From assembly GCA_937915755.1 (NCBI GenBank), contig CALGGR010000032.1, forward strand, positions 1 through 17,047: 17,047 bases of DNA. The letters are read 5' to 3'. The translations under genes and the position numbers were made by a program. The notes under the pieces were generated by a model. That model was given only the letters and a program-made list of their open reading frames with translations, searched no databases and had not been told where the DNA came from. Shown here one piece after another: positions 5,967 to 14,070 of this stretch (positions within the stretch are counted from its first letter, which is position 1; each line of letters begins with the position of its first letter). Source of the DNA: an uncultured Fretibacterium sp. (GTDB lineage Bacteria > Synergistota > Synergistia > Synergistales > Aminobacteriaceae).

Positions 5967-7631
5967 TTACTGATTGTCGTTAAGGAGTTCTTCGAGTTCT
6001 ACCAGAGCTTCCATAGTTTCCAAGAAGGTTTGTGCGACTTCATCTCCACCTTCGATAGCCCGGCGATACCATTTGCGAGCCTCCTCGTAATCCTGCCTAA
6101 CTCCCTCACCAAACTGGTACGCCGAGCCTAGACAGCGTTGTGCGTCAGCATTCCCCTGTTCAGCGGCTTTACGATACCACCTGGCAGCCTCCGATTTATC
6201 CTGCCTGACTCCCTCACCGTTATCGTACATGCATCCCAGAAAGTATTGTGCCCTGGCTAGTCCTTGTTCAGCAGCTTTACGATACCATTCAACAGCCTTC
6301 ACATCGTCCTCTGCAACGCCTCTGCCGGCATCATACATAACTCCCAAATTGCATTGAGCGTTAGCGTCTCCCTGTTCAGCGGCCTTACGATACAAGCTGG
6401 CAGCCATCGCATAATCCTGTTCAACGCCATACCCACGTTGATACATCTCGCCTAAATTTTTCTGGGCAAAAGCATTCCCTTGTTCAACGGCTTTGCGATA
6501 CCATTCGACAGCTTGAACATAATCCCGCTCAATGCCTTGGCCAAAACGATACGTATTGCCTAAACGATTCTGAGCAAAAGCATTCCCCTGTTTGGCAGCT
6601 TTGAGATTCCATTCAAGAGCCTGCGCGTAATCTTTCTCAACACCATCACCGTTGAGATACATTTTGCCCAGCTTATTCTGCGCCTCAGCATTTCCCATTT
6701 CCGCAGCCCTGCGAATCACATCTGGGTCAGTTGTATTCTCATCAAAAGCCACAGACGGCAAAGCAGGTATAACAGGCACAAGACCATTAATCACATCAAT
6801 CTTGCTGTTGATGAAGTCATCGTAAATCTCGCACAACGAAAGCGTTACACCCTCATCGAGTCTTACCTCCTCAATCAATCCGGCAATCATTGCGGGCTTG
6901 CTCTTCATCTTCCGCGCTATGTCAGGCAGAAAATGATAATCATCCATCATCGCAAGAATAATCCCCGCCATGAAATTGCCCCTGATTGTCTCAAGCTCAA
7001 GGTATATCCCTCCGGCCTCGTCCGCTGGAATTGCCACGACCTGCGCGAGATATTCCTTCAGCCCTATCTGCTCATCGCTCAATATTCCCTGAGACACAAG
7101 CCCCCGCCTCACGATATCGAGTTTCCTTCCATCGTTCAGAGTCCTTCGGTCAAGCTGGGAGATTACCTTGCAGATTTCAGCCAACGGACGGCCTGAGCTG
7201 TAAACGCCTTGAGAGATTTCCTCCATGAGCATGTGGAAATTGTCAACGCTCTCAATCTTCTCGTTCATTTTCGCGGCAAACGCCCCTAACATCTGCTTCA
7301 ACTGAATGTGGTCCGCGTAAAGCTCGTTAATCTGCGTTCCAAGACTAAGGATAATCTCATGGTCGATAAGATTCCTGTTGTAGAGTTCAGAAATTGCCTC
7401 CGACATGTAAGCGTTAATCCTGTCATGATTACGCTGAATCTCGTCCCGTGTGGCCTTGTTCTTGCCCATTATCGTCCTGCACATTCGCTGAAACCAGTTC
7501 TGCGACTCAAGCTGTGCAACCTTGCTGTCATTGTCATTCATGAGAGCCGTCATTCCTGAGATTATCATGTTGAGCTTTCCTGATGACTGCTGTGCGAAGA
7601 AGTCCATATCTTCAACCGGTACTAACTGCAT
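5967..7631 (-). CDS. Helical protein with C-terminal Sel1 repeats, last gene of the operon
   Basis: A 554-aa protein without signal peptide. Residues 1-310 are mostly helical: a coiled-coil-like part (IQRNHDRINAYMSEAISELY, INELYADHIQLKQMLGAF) and a further helical domain. I cannot name this domain. Residues 314-529 form six 36-residue Sel1 repeats (pattern AQ..LG.MY..G.GV..D...A..WYRKAAEQG), then a partial seventh and an acidic tail. Sel1 arrays are known protein-interaction scaffolds. GGAGGCG seven bases upstream fixes the start. Eleven bases separate it from the 7643-8764 gene, so the pair is probably co-translated, and this protein may bind or regulate that partner (inference). Confidence 0.85.
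   Translation of the reverse strand: MQLVPVEDMDFFAQQSSGKLNMIISGMTALMNDNDSKVAQLESQNWFQRMCRTIMGKNKATRDEIQRNHDRINAYMSEAISELYNRNLIDHEIILSLGTQINELYADHIQLKQMLGAFAAKMNEKIESVDNFHMLMEEISQGVYSSGRPLAEICKVISQLDRRTLNDGRKLDIVRRGLVSQGILSDEQIGLKEYLAQVVAIPADEAGGIYLELETIRGNFMAGIILAMMDDYHFLPDIARKMKSKPAMIAGLIEEVRLDEGVTLSLCEIYDDFINSKIDVINGLVPVIPALPSVAFDENTTDPDVIRRAAEMGNAEAQNKLGKMYLNGDGVEKDYAQALEWNLKAAKQGNAFAQNRLGNTYRFGQGIERDYVQAVEWYRKAVEQGNAFAQKNLGEMYQRGYGVEQDYAMAASLYRKAAEQGDANAQCNLGVMYDAGRGVAEDDVKAVEWYRKAAEQGLARAQYFLGCMYDNGEGVRQDKSEAARWYRKAAEQGNADAQRCLGSAYQFGEGVRQDYEEARKWYRRAIEGGDEVAQTFLETMEALVELEELLNDNQ
6045..6692 (-). repeat. Six tandem 108-bp Sel1 coding repeats
   Basis: Six consecutive 36-codon units encode the Sel1 array. 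The units differ clearly at the DNA level, so the array is old rather than recently expanded. Confidence 0.85.
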
Positions 7632-7642
7632 TTTATCGCCTC

Positions 7643-8764
7643 CTATATTGAATTATACAGTGCCTCAAGGTCTTTGTTGAGGCTCATGCTGACTTGCTTT
7701 GCATTCTCGTGGAACTGACGCTGACTCTTGACGCGATGCAGGAAACTTACGAAGTGTTCGGAGGAAGCCTGCATACTTCCAATCATGTCATGATATAGGC
7801 TTTCGAGGTTCTGATAATATTTCGCCTGAGACAAAATCCTTCTGTACTCTCCGCGTCCGAAGCAAGGGGCTATGATTTTGTTGACAGCCGAACCAACAAC
7901 GAACGCTACAGGAATCGTAATCAGCGATGACATTCCTGCAGCCGTTATCATTGACGAGACTGGGATCATAATCCCCGCTGTTCCAGCCGAAGTTAGGCCA
8001 ACATTCCCGCCGGATTTCAGAATCTCAATCAGATATTCGTCGTCCGAGAGCCTTCCGCTTTTCCAAGCCCTGTAAGACGCCAGAGCCTCCACAGTTACGC
8101 CTATAGCACAGCCGATCAGTCCGGCCTTAGCCATTAGCCCGGCGGTGCTTTTGAGGGTGTATGATGTTTGAACCTCACCGCGCTTTATGCTGTCTAAACG
8201 CTCGTCTCTGCTCCTTCTTATCGTCTCTGAATCTTGGAATGCCTCAGTGTCGTAGCCCATTCGCTGAACTTTTCCGGCTTTCTCAGCGTTAGTGATGACT
8301 TTGATGTCCTTTGAGGTATTGTGAAGGTCTGGAGCGTTGGAACTTGTGTAGGCTTTCATCTGGTACTCGGTGCTTTCTCCCGTCAGAATGTTCTGCTGTG
8401 TAACGTCGCTTCCCATTCTGTTGGAAACGTCTCCGGCATCGAAAGTGTCAAGTACATTCCTGAGGCCGCCTCTCTGTCCGGCCATGTAGTCCCATTCGTA
8501 ACCCTTGCCCTGGATCGTTCGGGACAGCCATTCCTCGCTTGTTGACCCCTGCGATATGTATTCGAGCATTGAGGAAGGAGAGTCGAATATCCCGGACTTG
8601 CTGTAATTTCTCGACAGCCATCGCCAAAATTCAACATCATTAACGAGAGCGTTACTCTGTTTTGCCGACAATGCAAACGAAGAAAGCTCCCCGGCGTTTC
8701 GGAGCGCGGAGAGCCTGCTTGTTTCGTTCATCATCTGCAAGAAATCATCTTCTTGTCTGTTCAT
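7643..8764 (-). CDS. Possible PD-(D/E)XK-like domain fused to hydrophobic segments
   Basis: A 373-aa protein of unrecognised family. Residues 1-80 look helical. Around 88-140 is a segment with YEWDYM, then GSDV (Asp120), TGE and STEYQMK (Gln135-x-Lys137). A D...(E/Q)xK spacing in a mixed alpha/beta context is what PD-(D/E)XK nucleases and related domains show. This is a by-eye match only. Two Gly/Ala-rich hydrophobic stretches follow (about 205-228 and 252-298, with GLTSAGTAGIMIPVSSMI), able to insert in membranes. The C-terminal 70 residues are helical. AAGGA precedes the start, 3 bp after the previous stop. A toxin, effector or defence role is possible but unproven. Confidence 0.72.
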   Translation of the reverse strand: MNRQEDDFLQMMNETSRLSALRNAGELSSFALSAKQSNALVNDVEFWRWLSRNYSKSGIFDSPSSMLEYISQGSTSEEWLSRTIQGKGYEWDYMAGQRGGLRNVLDTFDAGDVSNRMGSDVTQQNILTGESTEYQMKAYTSSNAPDLHNTSKDIKVITNAEKAGKVQRMGYDTEAFQDSETIRRSRDERLDSIKRGEVQTSYTLKSTAGLMAKAGLIGCAIGVTVEALASYRAWKSGRLSDDEYLIEILKSGGNVGLTSAGTAGIMIPVSSMITAAGMSSLITIPVAFVVGSAVNKIIAPCFGRGEYRRILSQAKYYQNLESLYHDMIGSMQASSEHFVSFLHRVKSQRQFHENAKQVSMSLNKDLEALYNSI

Positions 8765-8767
8765 GGG

Positions 8768-9520
8768 TTAGTTCCTTATGCTTATCTCGCCGAGCCAGTA
8801 ATACCCCCACGCCTTCGACTGCTGTGCGAGAACCGGCGTATCCTGTGCGTACCACTTGAATCCCGATTCTCTTACGAGCCTTTGAATCTTGCTGTAATTC
8901 CTGACGAAGATTCTTTTCGGGTTACGAACTTCCCCTGTATCGAGCTGAGTCCACATTGTCCCCGTCCAGATGTAAATCACTCTCGGACTTCCGCCCGACC
9001 ATGCCGCAGGGACACCAAGCTCCGAAAGCACGGCCATGCGGTCAACGGTGCCTTTCCAGTTTCCAATGGACATGAACGCGGGATTGAATGTCCAGTCGGG
9101 AATGTAGGTCGAGTACTTTTTGCCCTGTGCCATCTGGTTGCGGGTAAAGCCTTTCTGCCTGACCTCCTGAATCTCAGCGTTCGGGAATTTCCGAAGCTCC
9201 GAAACTTGGACATCGCTTATCCATTTCGTTATCCCTGCCATTGACGGGACTATCGAGCCGACGACGTAATTTGTGGGGACGAGGTTAGGCCCTTCAGCCG
9301 TGCCGTACACCCACATTCCGTCAGAGTTCTTGTGAACAGGATAGCCGTCAAGCGTAATGTACCAGTCCTTAGGCATGTTGTACGGGCGGTAGACGTAGAA
9401 AGTCATTCCGGCATACGGAGACTGTGGCACTAACAGCGGCTCGGTGATGTAACGTTTTGCCTGTGCATTTGTTGACAGCACTAGAAGCGCGAGAATTGCC
9501 GTGAGAAATTTCTTCATCAT
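8768..9520 (-). CDS. Exported protein, tandem paralogue B
   Basis: A 250-aa protein with signal peptide MMKKFLTAILALLVLSTNAQA, cut before KRYI. Family not recognised. It aligns along most of its length with the product of the adjacent upstream gene: FYVYRPYNMPKDWYITLDGYP against FYVYKPGNLPKDFYVTFDGYL near the N-terminus, and DWTFNPAFMSIGNWK against DWTQNSNFMAVGKWQ further on, with a shared WGY.W.G.I end. The aromatic content and alternating pattern suggest a beta-rich periplasmic or surface domain. The start ATG overlaps the preceding TGA by one base (TGATG), so translation is coupled. GGGAGGGA lies just upstream. Compared with paralogue A it lacks an insert in the middle. Confidence 0.78.
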   Translation of the reverse strand: MMKKFLTAILALLVLSTNAQAKRYITEPLLVPQSPYAGMTFYVYRPYNMPKDWYITLDGYPVHKNSDGMWVYGTAEGPNLVPTNYVVGSIVPSMAGITKWISDVQVSELRKFPNAEIQEVRQKGFTRNQMAQGKKYSTYIPDWTFNPAFMSIGNWKGTVDRMAVLSELGVPAAWSGGSPRVIYIWTGTMWTQLDTGEVRNPKRIFVRNYSKIQRLVRESGFKWYAQDTPVLAQQSKAWGYYWLGEISIRN

Positions 9521-10326
9521 CAATAATAGTCCCTCCCTAAGATAATCTGACCTACCCATTCATATCCCCACATGGCCGAATACTGAGCGAGGACGTGAGA
9601 GTCGTCGTCAGTCCAGCGGAGGCGGTTGGTCTTGTTTGTGCTGACGGTGAGGTCGTAGATTTCGCGTCTGAGAATGCTTCTTGCCGGAGAGTTCGGACTT
9701 TTCGAGGCGAGCTGTATCCAGTTCATGCCGTTCCAAGCGTAAACGACTTCGGGGAAATCTCCCTTCCACGCGACGGGTATCTTAGGTCGGTAAAGCACTC
9801 CCATTTTCGAGACGCTCTTCTGCCACTTTCCGACGGCCATGAAATTTGAGTTTTGCGTCCAGTCTGAGGCGTTCGGGTTCATGAGTTTGGGCGTGTAAAG
9901 CTCGGTGTACATTTCCGGCGGCATGTAGACGACTCTGTTTGACTTCAATTCGGGCTTTGCACCGGGATTCGCGGGAGGATCAACGACTCTGTTGCTTCCC
10001 AGAACAGGCGCGACCGATGAAATTTTCACGTTGTAAGGTTTCAGCCTCACCACATAGGGCAATACAGAGCCGACAACGTAGCCCGTCTTCGTGATTCCTG
10101 ACTTCTCCGCGCTTCCGTAATGCCAAACTCCCCTCGCGTCCTTGTAGACCAAATAGCCGTCAAAGGTAACGTAGAAATCTTTTGGGAGATTTCCGGGCTT
10201 GTAGACGTAGAAATTCATCGAGTGATATGCGGGTTGGTTGACACGGATAGCTTTCTCCGCGCAGAACGCCTCAGCACTCATTAACGTAAACGCAAGAATT
10301 ATTCCTGCAAGAATTTTCCTCATCAT
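9520..10326 (-). CDS. Exported protein, tandem paralogue A
   Basis: A 268-aa protein with signal peptide MMRKILAGIILAFTLMSAEA(FC), cut before AEKA or nearby. It is the sister of paralogue B downstream (shared YKPxNxPKD, GYVVGS, DWTxNxxFM, WGYxWxG features) but has an extra central segment containing SNRVVYMPPEMYTELYTP. That YxPPE motif also recurs in the product of the next upstream gene, hinting at a shared binding partner or interaction. The start at 10326 is preferred over longer readings because GCGAGGTG lies six bases upstream, overlapping the stop region of the preceding gene, and because a signal peptide begins there. ATG 10323 is equally possible. Confidence 0.78.
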   Translation of the reverse strand: MMRKILAGIILAFTLMSAEAFCAEKAIRVNQPAYHSMNFYVYKPGNLPKDFYVTFDGYLVYKDARGVWHYGSAEKSGITKTGYVVGSVLPYVVRLKPYNVKISSVAPVLGSNRVVDPPANPGAKPELKSNRVVYMPPEMYTELYTPKLMNPNASDWTQNSNFMAVGKWQKSVSKMGVLYRPKIPVAWKGDFPEVVYAWNGMNWIQLASKSPNSPARSILRREIYDLTVSTNKTNRLRWTDDDSHVLAQYSAMWGYEWVGQIILGRDYY

Positions 10327-10339
10327 AATAATCACCTCG

Positions 10340-11683
10340 CTAATTCTGGTTTCCCTGACCGACCGGAGGAATCGGCCTGTCTGAAATCGTACCCGGATCG
10401 GGCGCGTACTGTCCAACGGGCGGCATGTACTCATTCTGTCGTCTTTGTGGCGCGGGCGGTTCGGGCTGCTCCTGTCTCACAGGCGGAACAGGGTTCGGGG
10501 TCTGCGGCCTTGTGGGCTGTGTCTGCTGACGTTGGGGCTGAGTCTGCGGCCTAACGTCCTGAGATGCCGGAGACTTTGGAGTCTGAGGCTGAGATTTCCG
10601 CGATTGCTTTGTGGGAGTCTTGCCCTGAGTTTTCGCAGCCGGCGTTGATTTCTTCTGCGACTGACGGACTACCCTGCTTGCCGGAACTGTTGCTGACTTC
10701 TTCGACGTTGTAGTCTTCGCGGGTGTGCTGACGGCCTTTTTGGGCTGCTCAGTCTGAGTCTGAGTAACTGGACGCTGAACGACCTTCTGTCCCGGCTCTG
10801 GAGGATTATAGAGGGGCTTGTCAGCGCGTAGAATCTTGTCCCTGTCGGCAATAATCTGATCGTTCTCAGGCTGGTACGTCGGGATCTCAAGCGTCGTCCT
10901 TTCCTCAGCAACGACACCTGCAGCATCAGGCGGCATATAAACAGGTGAATTTCCGTCCATCTCCGGGAGTTCTTCAGGTCTTGGCGGAACATAGACGGCT
11001 GGGTTCCACGAGTCTCCGTCGAGAGGCGAAGAACCAGGCTCAGGAGGAGTGTAAACCGGAACTTTTGGAACTTCCGGATCATTGGGGGCGTTAGGGAAGC
11101 GTGAGACATTCATCGGGACATTAGCAGTCTCAACAGGGTAGACCCTCGCCGGACGCTTAGGATCCCACAATGGAGTCTTCTCTGAGTCTTCCGGGTAGAA
11201 AACGACCCTCGACAATGGCTCAAATGCCGGATCAATCGTTACTGCCTTGCTGTAGAAATACTGTGCTTGATAGAATCCGCCGGTCTTCTCATGATATACG
11301 CCGTACCAGTACCAGGCGTTAGGATTGTTTCGTTCCTCCTGAATGGCCTTGAGCAAGTACGGCTTGGCCTGCTCATATCGTTCCTGCTGCATAAGCTCGA
11401 TACCCTTCTGCAATGAAGTCTGCCTTACGGGTGCGGGCTTCTTCGGAGCAGCTTTCTTTGGAGCAGGAGTCTTTTTCGCTGGGGCTTTCTTCTTAGCCGG
11501 AGCTTTCTTCTTTGGTGCTGACTTCTTCGGAGCTGGAGTTTCTGGCTGAGTCTCCTGCTGTGTCTGAGGCTGTGCGGGGTACGGCGAGAATATTGCGCTG
11601 TCATCATCGGGTACAGCAACAGCGTAAGCACTCTCAGCAAAAATTACCGCGATTAAAACTGTCAATATAAACTTTCTACTCAT
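10340..11683 (-). CDS. Exported TPR protein with Lys/Ala/Pro tether and YxPP repeats
   Basis: A 447-aa protein. Signal peptide at residues 1-22 (MSRKFILTVLIAVIFAESAYA). Residues about 50-86 are a Lys/Ala/Pro repeat (APKKKAPAKK type). Such stretches span peptidoglycan or act as flexible tethers in known envelope proteins. Residues about 89-152 form two TPR units (LQKGIELMQQERYEQAKPYL, NAWYWYGVYHEKTGGFYQAQ). The rest is disordered and Pro/Gln/Thr-rich, with repeated motifs VYTPPEPG, VYVPPRPE, VYMPPDAA, LYNPPEPG and EYMPPVGQ. ATG 11683 has AGGTG six bases upstream. GTG 11692 is an alternative. It likely works as a periplasmic scaffold for the other exported products (inference). Confidence 0.8.
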   Translation of the reverse strand: MSRKFILTVLIAVIFAESAYAVAVPDDDSAIFSPYPAQPQTQQETQPETPAPKKSAPKKKAPAKKKAPAKKTPAPKKAAPKKPAPVRQTSLQKGIELMQQERYEQAKPYLLKAIQEERNNPNAWYWYGVYHEKTGGFYQAQYFYSKAVTIDPAFEPLSRVVFYPEDSEKTPLWDPKRPARVYPVETANVPMNVSRFPNAPNDPEVPKVPVYTPPEPGSSPLDGDSWNPAVYVPPRPEELPEMDGNSPVYMPPDAAGVVAEERTTLEIPTYQPENDQIIADRDKILRADKPLYNPPEPGQKVVQRPVTQTQTEQPKKAVSTPAKTTTSKKSATVPASRVVRQSQKKSTPAAKTQGKTPTKQSRKSQPQTPKSPASQDVRPQTQPQRQQTQPTRPQTPNPVPPVRQEQPEPPAPQRRQNEYMPPVGQYAPDPGTISDRPIPPVGQGNQN

Positions 11684-11688
11684 TGGTA

Positions 11689-12732
11689 TCACCTGCCTGT
11701 TATTCCTGTCTGTTTGACGACTAAATCCTTGAGGGTTACTGGTTCTTTCTTGTTGTCTTTTATGACTCTGACGATGGCGTTATCCTCGTAGACCTTTATG
11801 ACTTTTACTTTTCCGACGACTTTCGGGAGGACTACAACGGGGTCTTCAGGGACGACTGTAACATAAGTGTCAGCCCTTATAACATCAAGAACTTCGCCGA
11901 CCTTCACGCCGTCAAGCGAGCCGTTTGCGAATTTCCCGAGCGATATTATGTAGTCGCGCCTCTTGCGTGTTGCCGTTGCAGTTGGTGCGAGTATCCTTCC
12001 TATCGTTATGTACTTGTCGGAGAAATTATCACGTCCCGCAAATGCCGCGCTTGGCTCATTGCTTCGTATGACGTTGCGGATCTGGTCGAGGGACTCTCTT
12101 TCTGCTTGGGCGATTGCGTTCTTTATGGACTGCCAGTAAGCCGTACCCTTGAACTGCTGCCACGTTGGACGGCTCATTTTCTGCCCCGTGTACTTCGAGT
12201 TAGTGAGGCCGAAGAGGTCAAGCCCATTCTCGAACGGTATCCCCAATCCAGCAACAGCCGCGTCGAACCAGAATATATCCTCGTCAGAATCAAGCGTGAA
12301 CCTTGCGCTCTTCCCGCGAACATTGCGGACTGCAATCTCCTTTACCTTTGCGCGGTCGAAAACTCGAATCCTGACGAGCACCCTTCCAGTTGTTGATGTT
12401 CCGACGACGTGCTTGTCCTTCATCACAGCCGAATATAGCTCCAACTGAACGGCCATGTCATCACCCCTTCTTGAGCCTGAAAGCCATCGGTTCATCGCGG
12501 CCTCGTCAAGAACTCTTGCCTCAATCAGCGGCGAGGTCTTATAGAGCGACTCGAGATACTCGGACATCTTTTCCTCGAGGACGTTGTAGGGGTAATACTT
12601 GCTCTCCCAGACTTCAAGCTCGGTCGAGTTTATGGTCGGGAAGATTACGACTGATATTCTCCTCTGCTGTTCGGCATCAGCTACTCCGAACGTCATCAAA
12701 AGCAGCGCAACGCAAAGAAATCTCCTCATCAT
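11689..12732 (-). CDS. Exported CsgG-like protein with FlgT-type C-terminal domain
   Basis: A 347-aa protein with signal peptide MMRRFLCVALLLMTFGVADA, cut before EQQ. The N-terminal half follows the CsgG/PelC-like pattern: a strand RRISVVIFP, a helix with YNVLEEKMSEYLESLY, then ARVLDEAAMNRWL and a strand-rich HVVGTSTTGRVLVRIRVFD. The C-terminal part (VGEVLDVI..., VGKVKVIKVYEDNAIVRVI) looks like the small beta-barrel of FlgT. Both similarities are by eye. Members act at the outer membrane or periplasm, some as secretion channels. There is no lipobox, unlike true CsgG. The first ATG overlaps the previous gene's stop (ATGA), so the genes are translationally coupled. Confidence 0.74.
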   Translation of the reverse strand: MMRRFLCVALLLMTFGVADAEQQRRISVVIFPTINSTELEVWESKYYPYNVLEEKMSEYLESLYKTSPLIEARVLDEAAMNRWLSGSRRGDDMAVQLELYSAVMKDKHVVGTSTTGRVLVRIRVFDRAKVKEIAVRNVRGKSARFTLDSDEDIFWFDAAVAGLGIPFENGLDLFGLTNSKYTGQKMSRPTWQQFKGTAYWQSIKNAIAQAERESLDQIRNVIRSNEPSAAFAGRDNFSDKYITIGRILAPTATATRKRRDYIISLGKFANGSLDGVKVGEVLDVIRADTYVTVVPEDPVVVLPKVVGKVKVIKVYEDNAIVRVIKDNKKEPVTLKDLVVKQTGITGR

Positions 12733-13916
12733 TCCTCTATCAACCCCGCAAATTTCTTGACATAAGGCTTAACGCTTCCGTACCATTCTCCGAACTGCTT
12801 GGCCCATAAAAGCCTCGTGAGCGTGTAAAACTCGTTCCCGCTCGTTCCGCCTATTGTGTCATCTTTCATGGCCTCGTCGAATACCGCCGTCGGTATTATT
12901 ATGACCATGTCGCCCCTGTGCCTCGATGTCTGCATTCTTGGATTACAGCCGAAAGCCGTAAGACCTTCCTCCTCGTTGACGTAGAAAGTTACCCTGTAAG
13001 GAACGTCGCCGAGAGTTCCAGTGTTGAAGTCCATTCGCCTTTTTCTCGTGAAGCCTGCCTCCTGAAGCTCCTTCTCGCTGTCATCATGATAGCTTACATC
13101 GACATCGCCGAGAATGTAACAGTGCCGTATGTACGCTGTGAGTTTGTGCCCTAACCTCATAAGTTCGGGGTCATGTATTGAGAGTTTCTTGACGGGAGCT
13201 TTCATGACTGTAACATTGGGATTGAGGTTCACAGGTTTTTCGCCGGCAGTCCAGAAGTAATCAGCAGTCTTCGTTCCGTCAGCACCGCAGTACGAGAATC
13301 CCAGAAGCATGGCCGCAGCTGTAACCCGGATTGTATTGTGCCATCGTTCCGGGTTTGCTTTCTTGAGGGCATCGACGACTCCGAGCTTGAAGAGTCCGTC
13401 TGTCGAGCGCATTTGAAGGCTCGTGATTTTGAGATTTTCCTCCGTTAGATTTTCGGCTTCCATCTGATTTGCCGGAAAGAACGGCCTGAAGTATCCCGTG
13501 TTCCTGTCGCCCTCCGAACAGTCAGCAATCCAAAGCGACGAACGTTTCTCATCAGTCATCATCGCAAAGTCTGCCTTATTGGTGGCAAGTTCAGGGCGGT
13601 GAATGGCTTTTTCGAGGTCGAGTACCATCTTGAAGTATTTGACCTTGAAGTTAGCCCGCGCAAAATATTCGGTGAGTATTTTGGTGATTGCGGGTTCAAA
13701 GTCGCTTACGTTGTAGGTGATATTCTCGCCTGGCTTCTTTCCGTTTATGGAGAGCGTGCGGGAACGTTTTTCGACCCACGCTAGGTGAATGAGCTTGCGG
13801 GAATTTTTGGTTTTGTTGAGGATTGAGAGTCTGGGAGTTTTGCCCCTTGTCCAGATTTGGAGCGCAAGGTTTGAATCAATGTCGCATGAACTGATAATTT
13901 TTCCCTGTTCTTCCAT
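12729..13916 (-). CDS. Cytoplasmic protein of unknown family, first gene of the operon
   Basis: A 395-aa protein without signal peptide or membrane segment. Family not recognised. It starts with a beta-rich part (IISSCDIDSNLALQIWTRG, RKLIHLAWVEKRSRTLSING), then a helical part with EPAITKILTEYFARANFKV, a central segment with RVTAAAMLLGFSYCGADG, and ends in helices (FYTLTRLLWAKQFGEWYGS). GAGGAG ten bases before ATG 13916 fixes the start. An upstream in-frame ATG overlaps that ribosome site and is unlikely. It is the first gene after the promoter and overlaps the next by four bases. A regulator or assembly factor is possible, but no known motif supports either. Confidence 0.72.
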   Translation of the reverse strand: MEEQGKIISSCDIDSNLALQIWTRGKTPRLSILNKTKNSRKLIHLAWVEKRSRTLSINGKKPGENITYNVSDFEPAITKILTEYFARANFKVKYFKMVLDLEKAIHRPELATNKADFAMMTDEKRSSLWIADCSEGDRNTGYFRPFFPANQMEAENLTEENLKITSLQMRSTDGLFKLGVVDALKKANPERWHNTIRVTAAAMLLGFSYCGADGTKTADYFWTAGEKPVNLNPNVTVMKAPVKKLSIHDPELMRLGHKLTAYIRHCYILGDVDVSYHDDSEKELQEAGFTRKRRMDFNTGTLGDVPYRVTFYVNEEEGLTAFGCNPRMQTSRHRGDMVIIIPTAVFDEAMKDDTIGGTSGNEFYTLTRLLWAKQFGEWYGSVKPYVKKFAGLIEE

Positions 13917-13956
13917 TGGTAAAATTCTCCTCATTATTAAGATTTGTTTATCGATG

Positions 13957-13962
13957 ATTATA
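13957..13962 (-). promoter_or_regulatory. -10 box of the large operon
   Basis: TATAAT on the minus strand about 40 bases before the first start codon of the operon. The -35 region is poor (TTTCAA-like at 16 bases). The 155-base gap to the divergent thioredoxin gene is AT-rich and could hold shared control. Confidence 0.5.
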
Positions 13963-14070
13963 TCGCAATCAAATTTAGTTGAAATTGTGTATTGTCATTA
14001 ACTCCATAAATTTTGTAAAATCTCTGTGTAAAATCAGCATATAAAAATTTCAGAAGGGAGCGCATAATCA

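Noticed and set aside
6045..6692. Regularly spaced repeats as a CRISPR-like array
   Set aside because: The 108-base period matches 36-residue Sel1 units in an open reading frame. Repeats are diverged and there are no spacers.
10445..10648. Arg/Leu-rich + strand frame, and other frames opposite the TPR gene
   Set aside because: Low-complexity shadow of the Pro/Gln/Lys-rich coding sequence. No start signals.
12149..12809. Overlapping + strand frames opposite the CsgG-like gene
   Set aside because: Antisense shadows of a gene with a signal peptide and coupled start. No start sites of their own.
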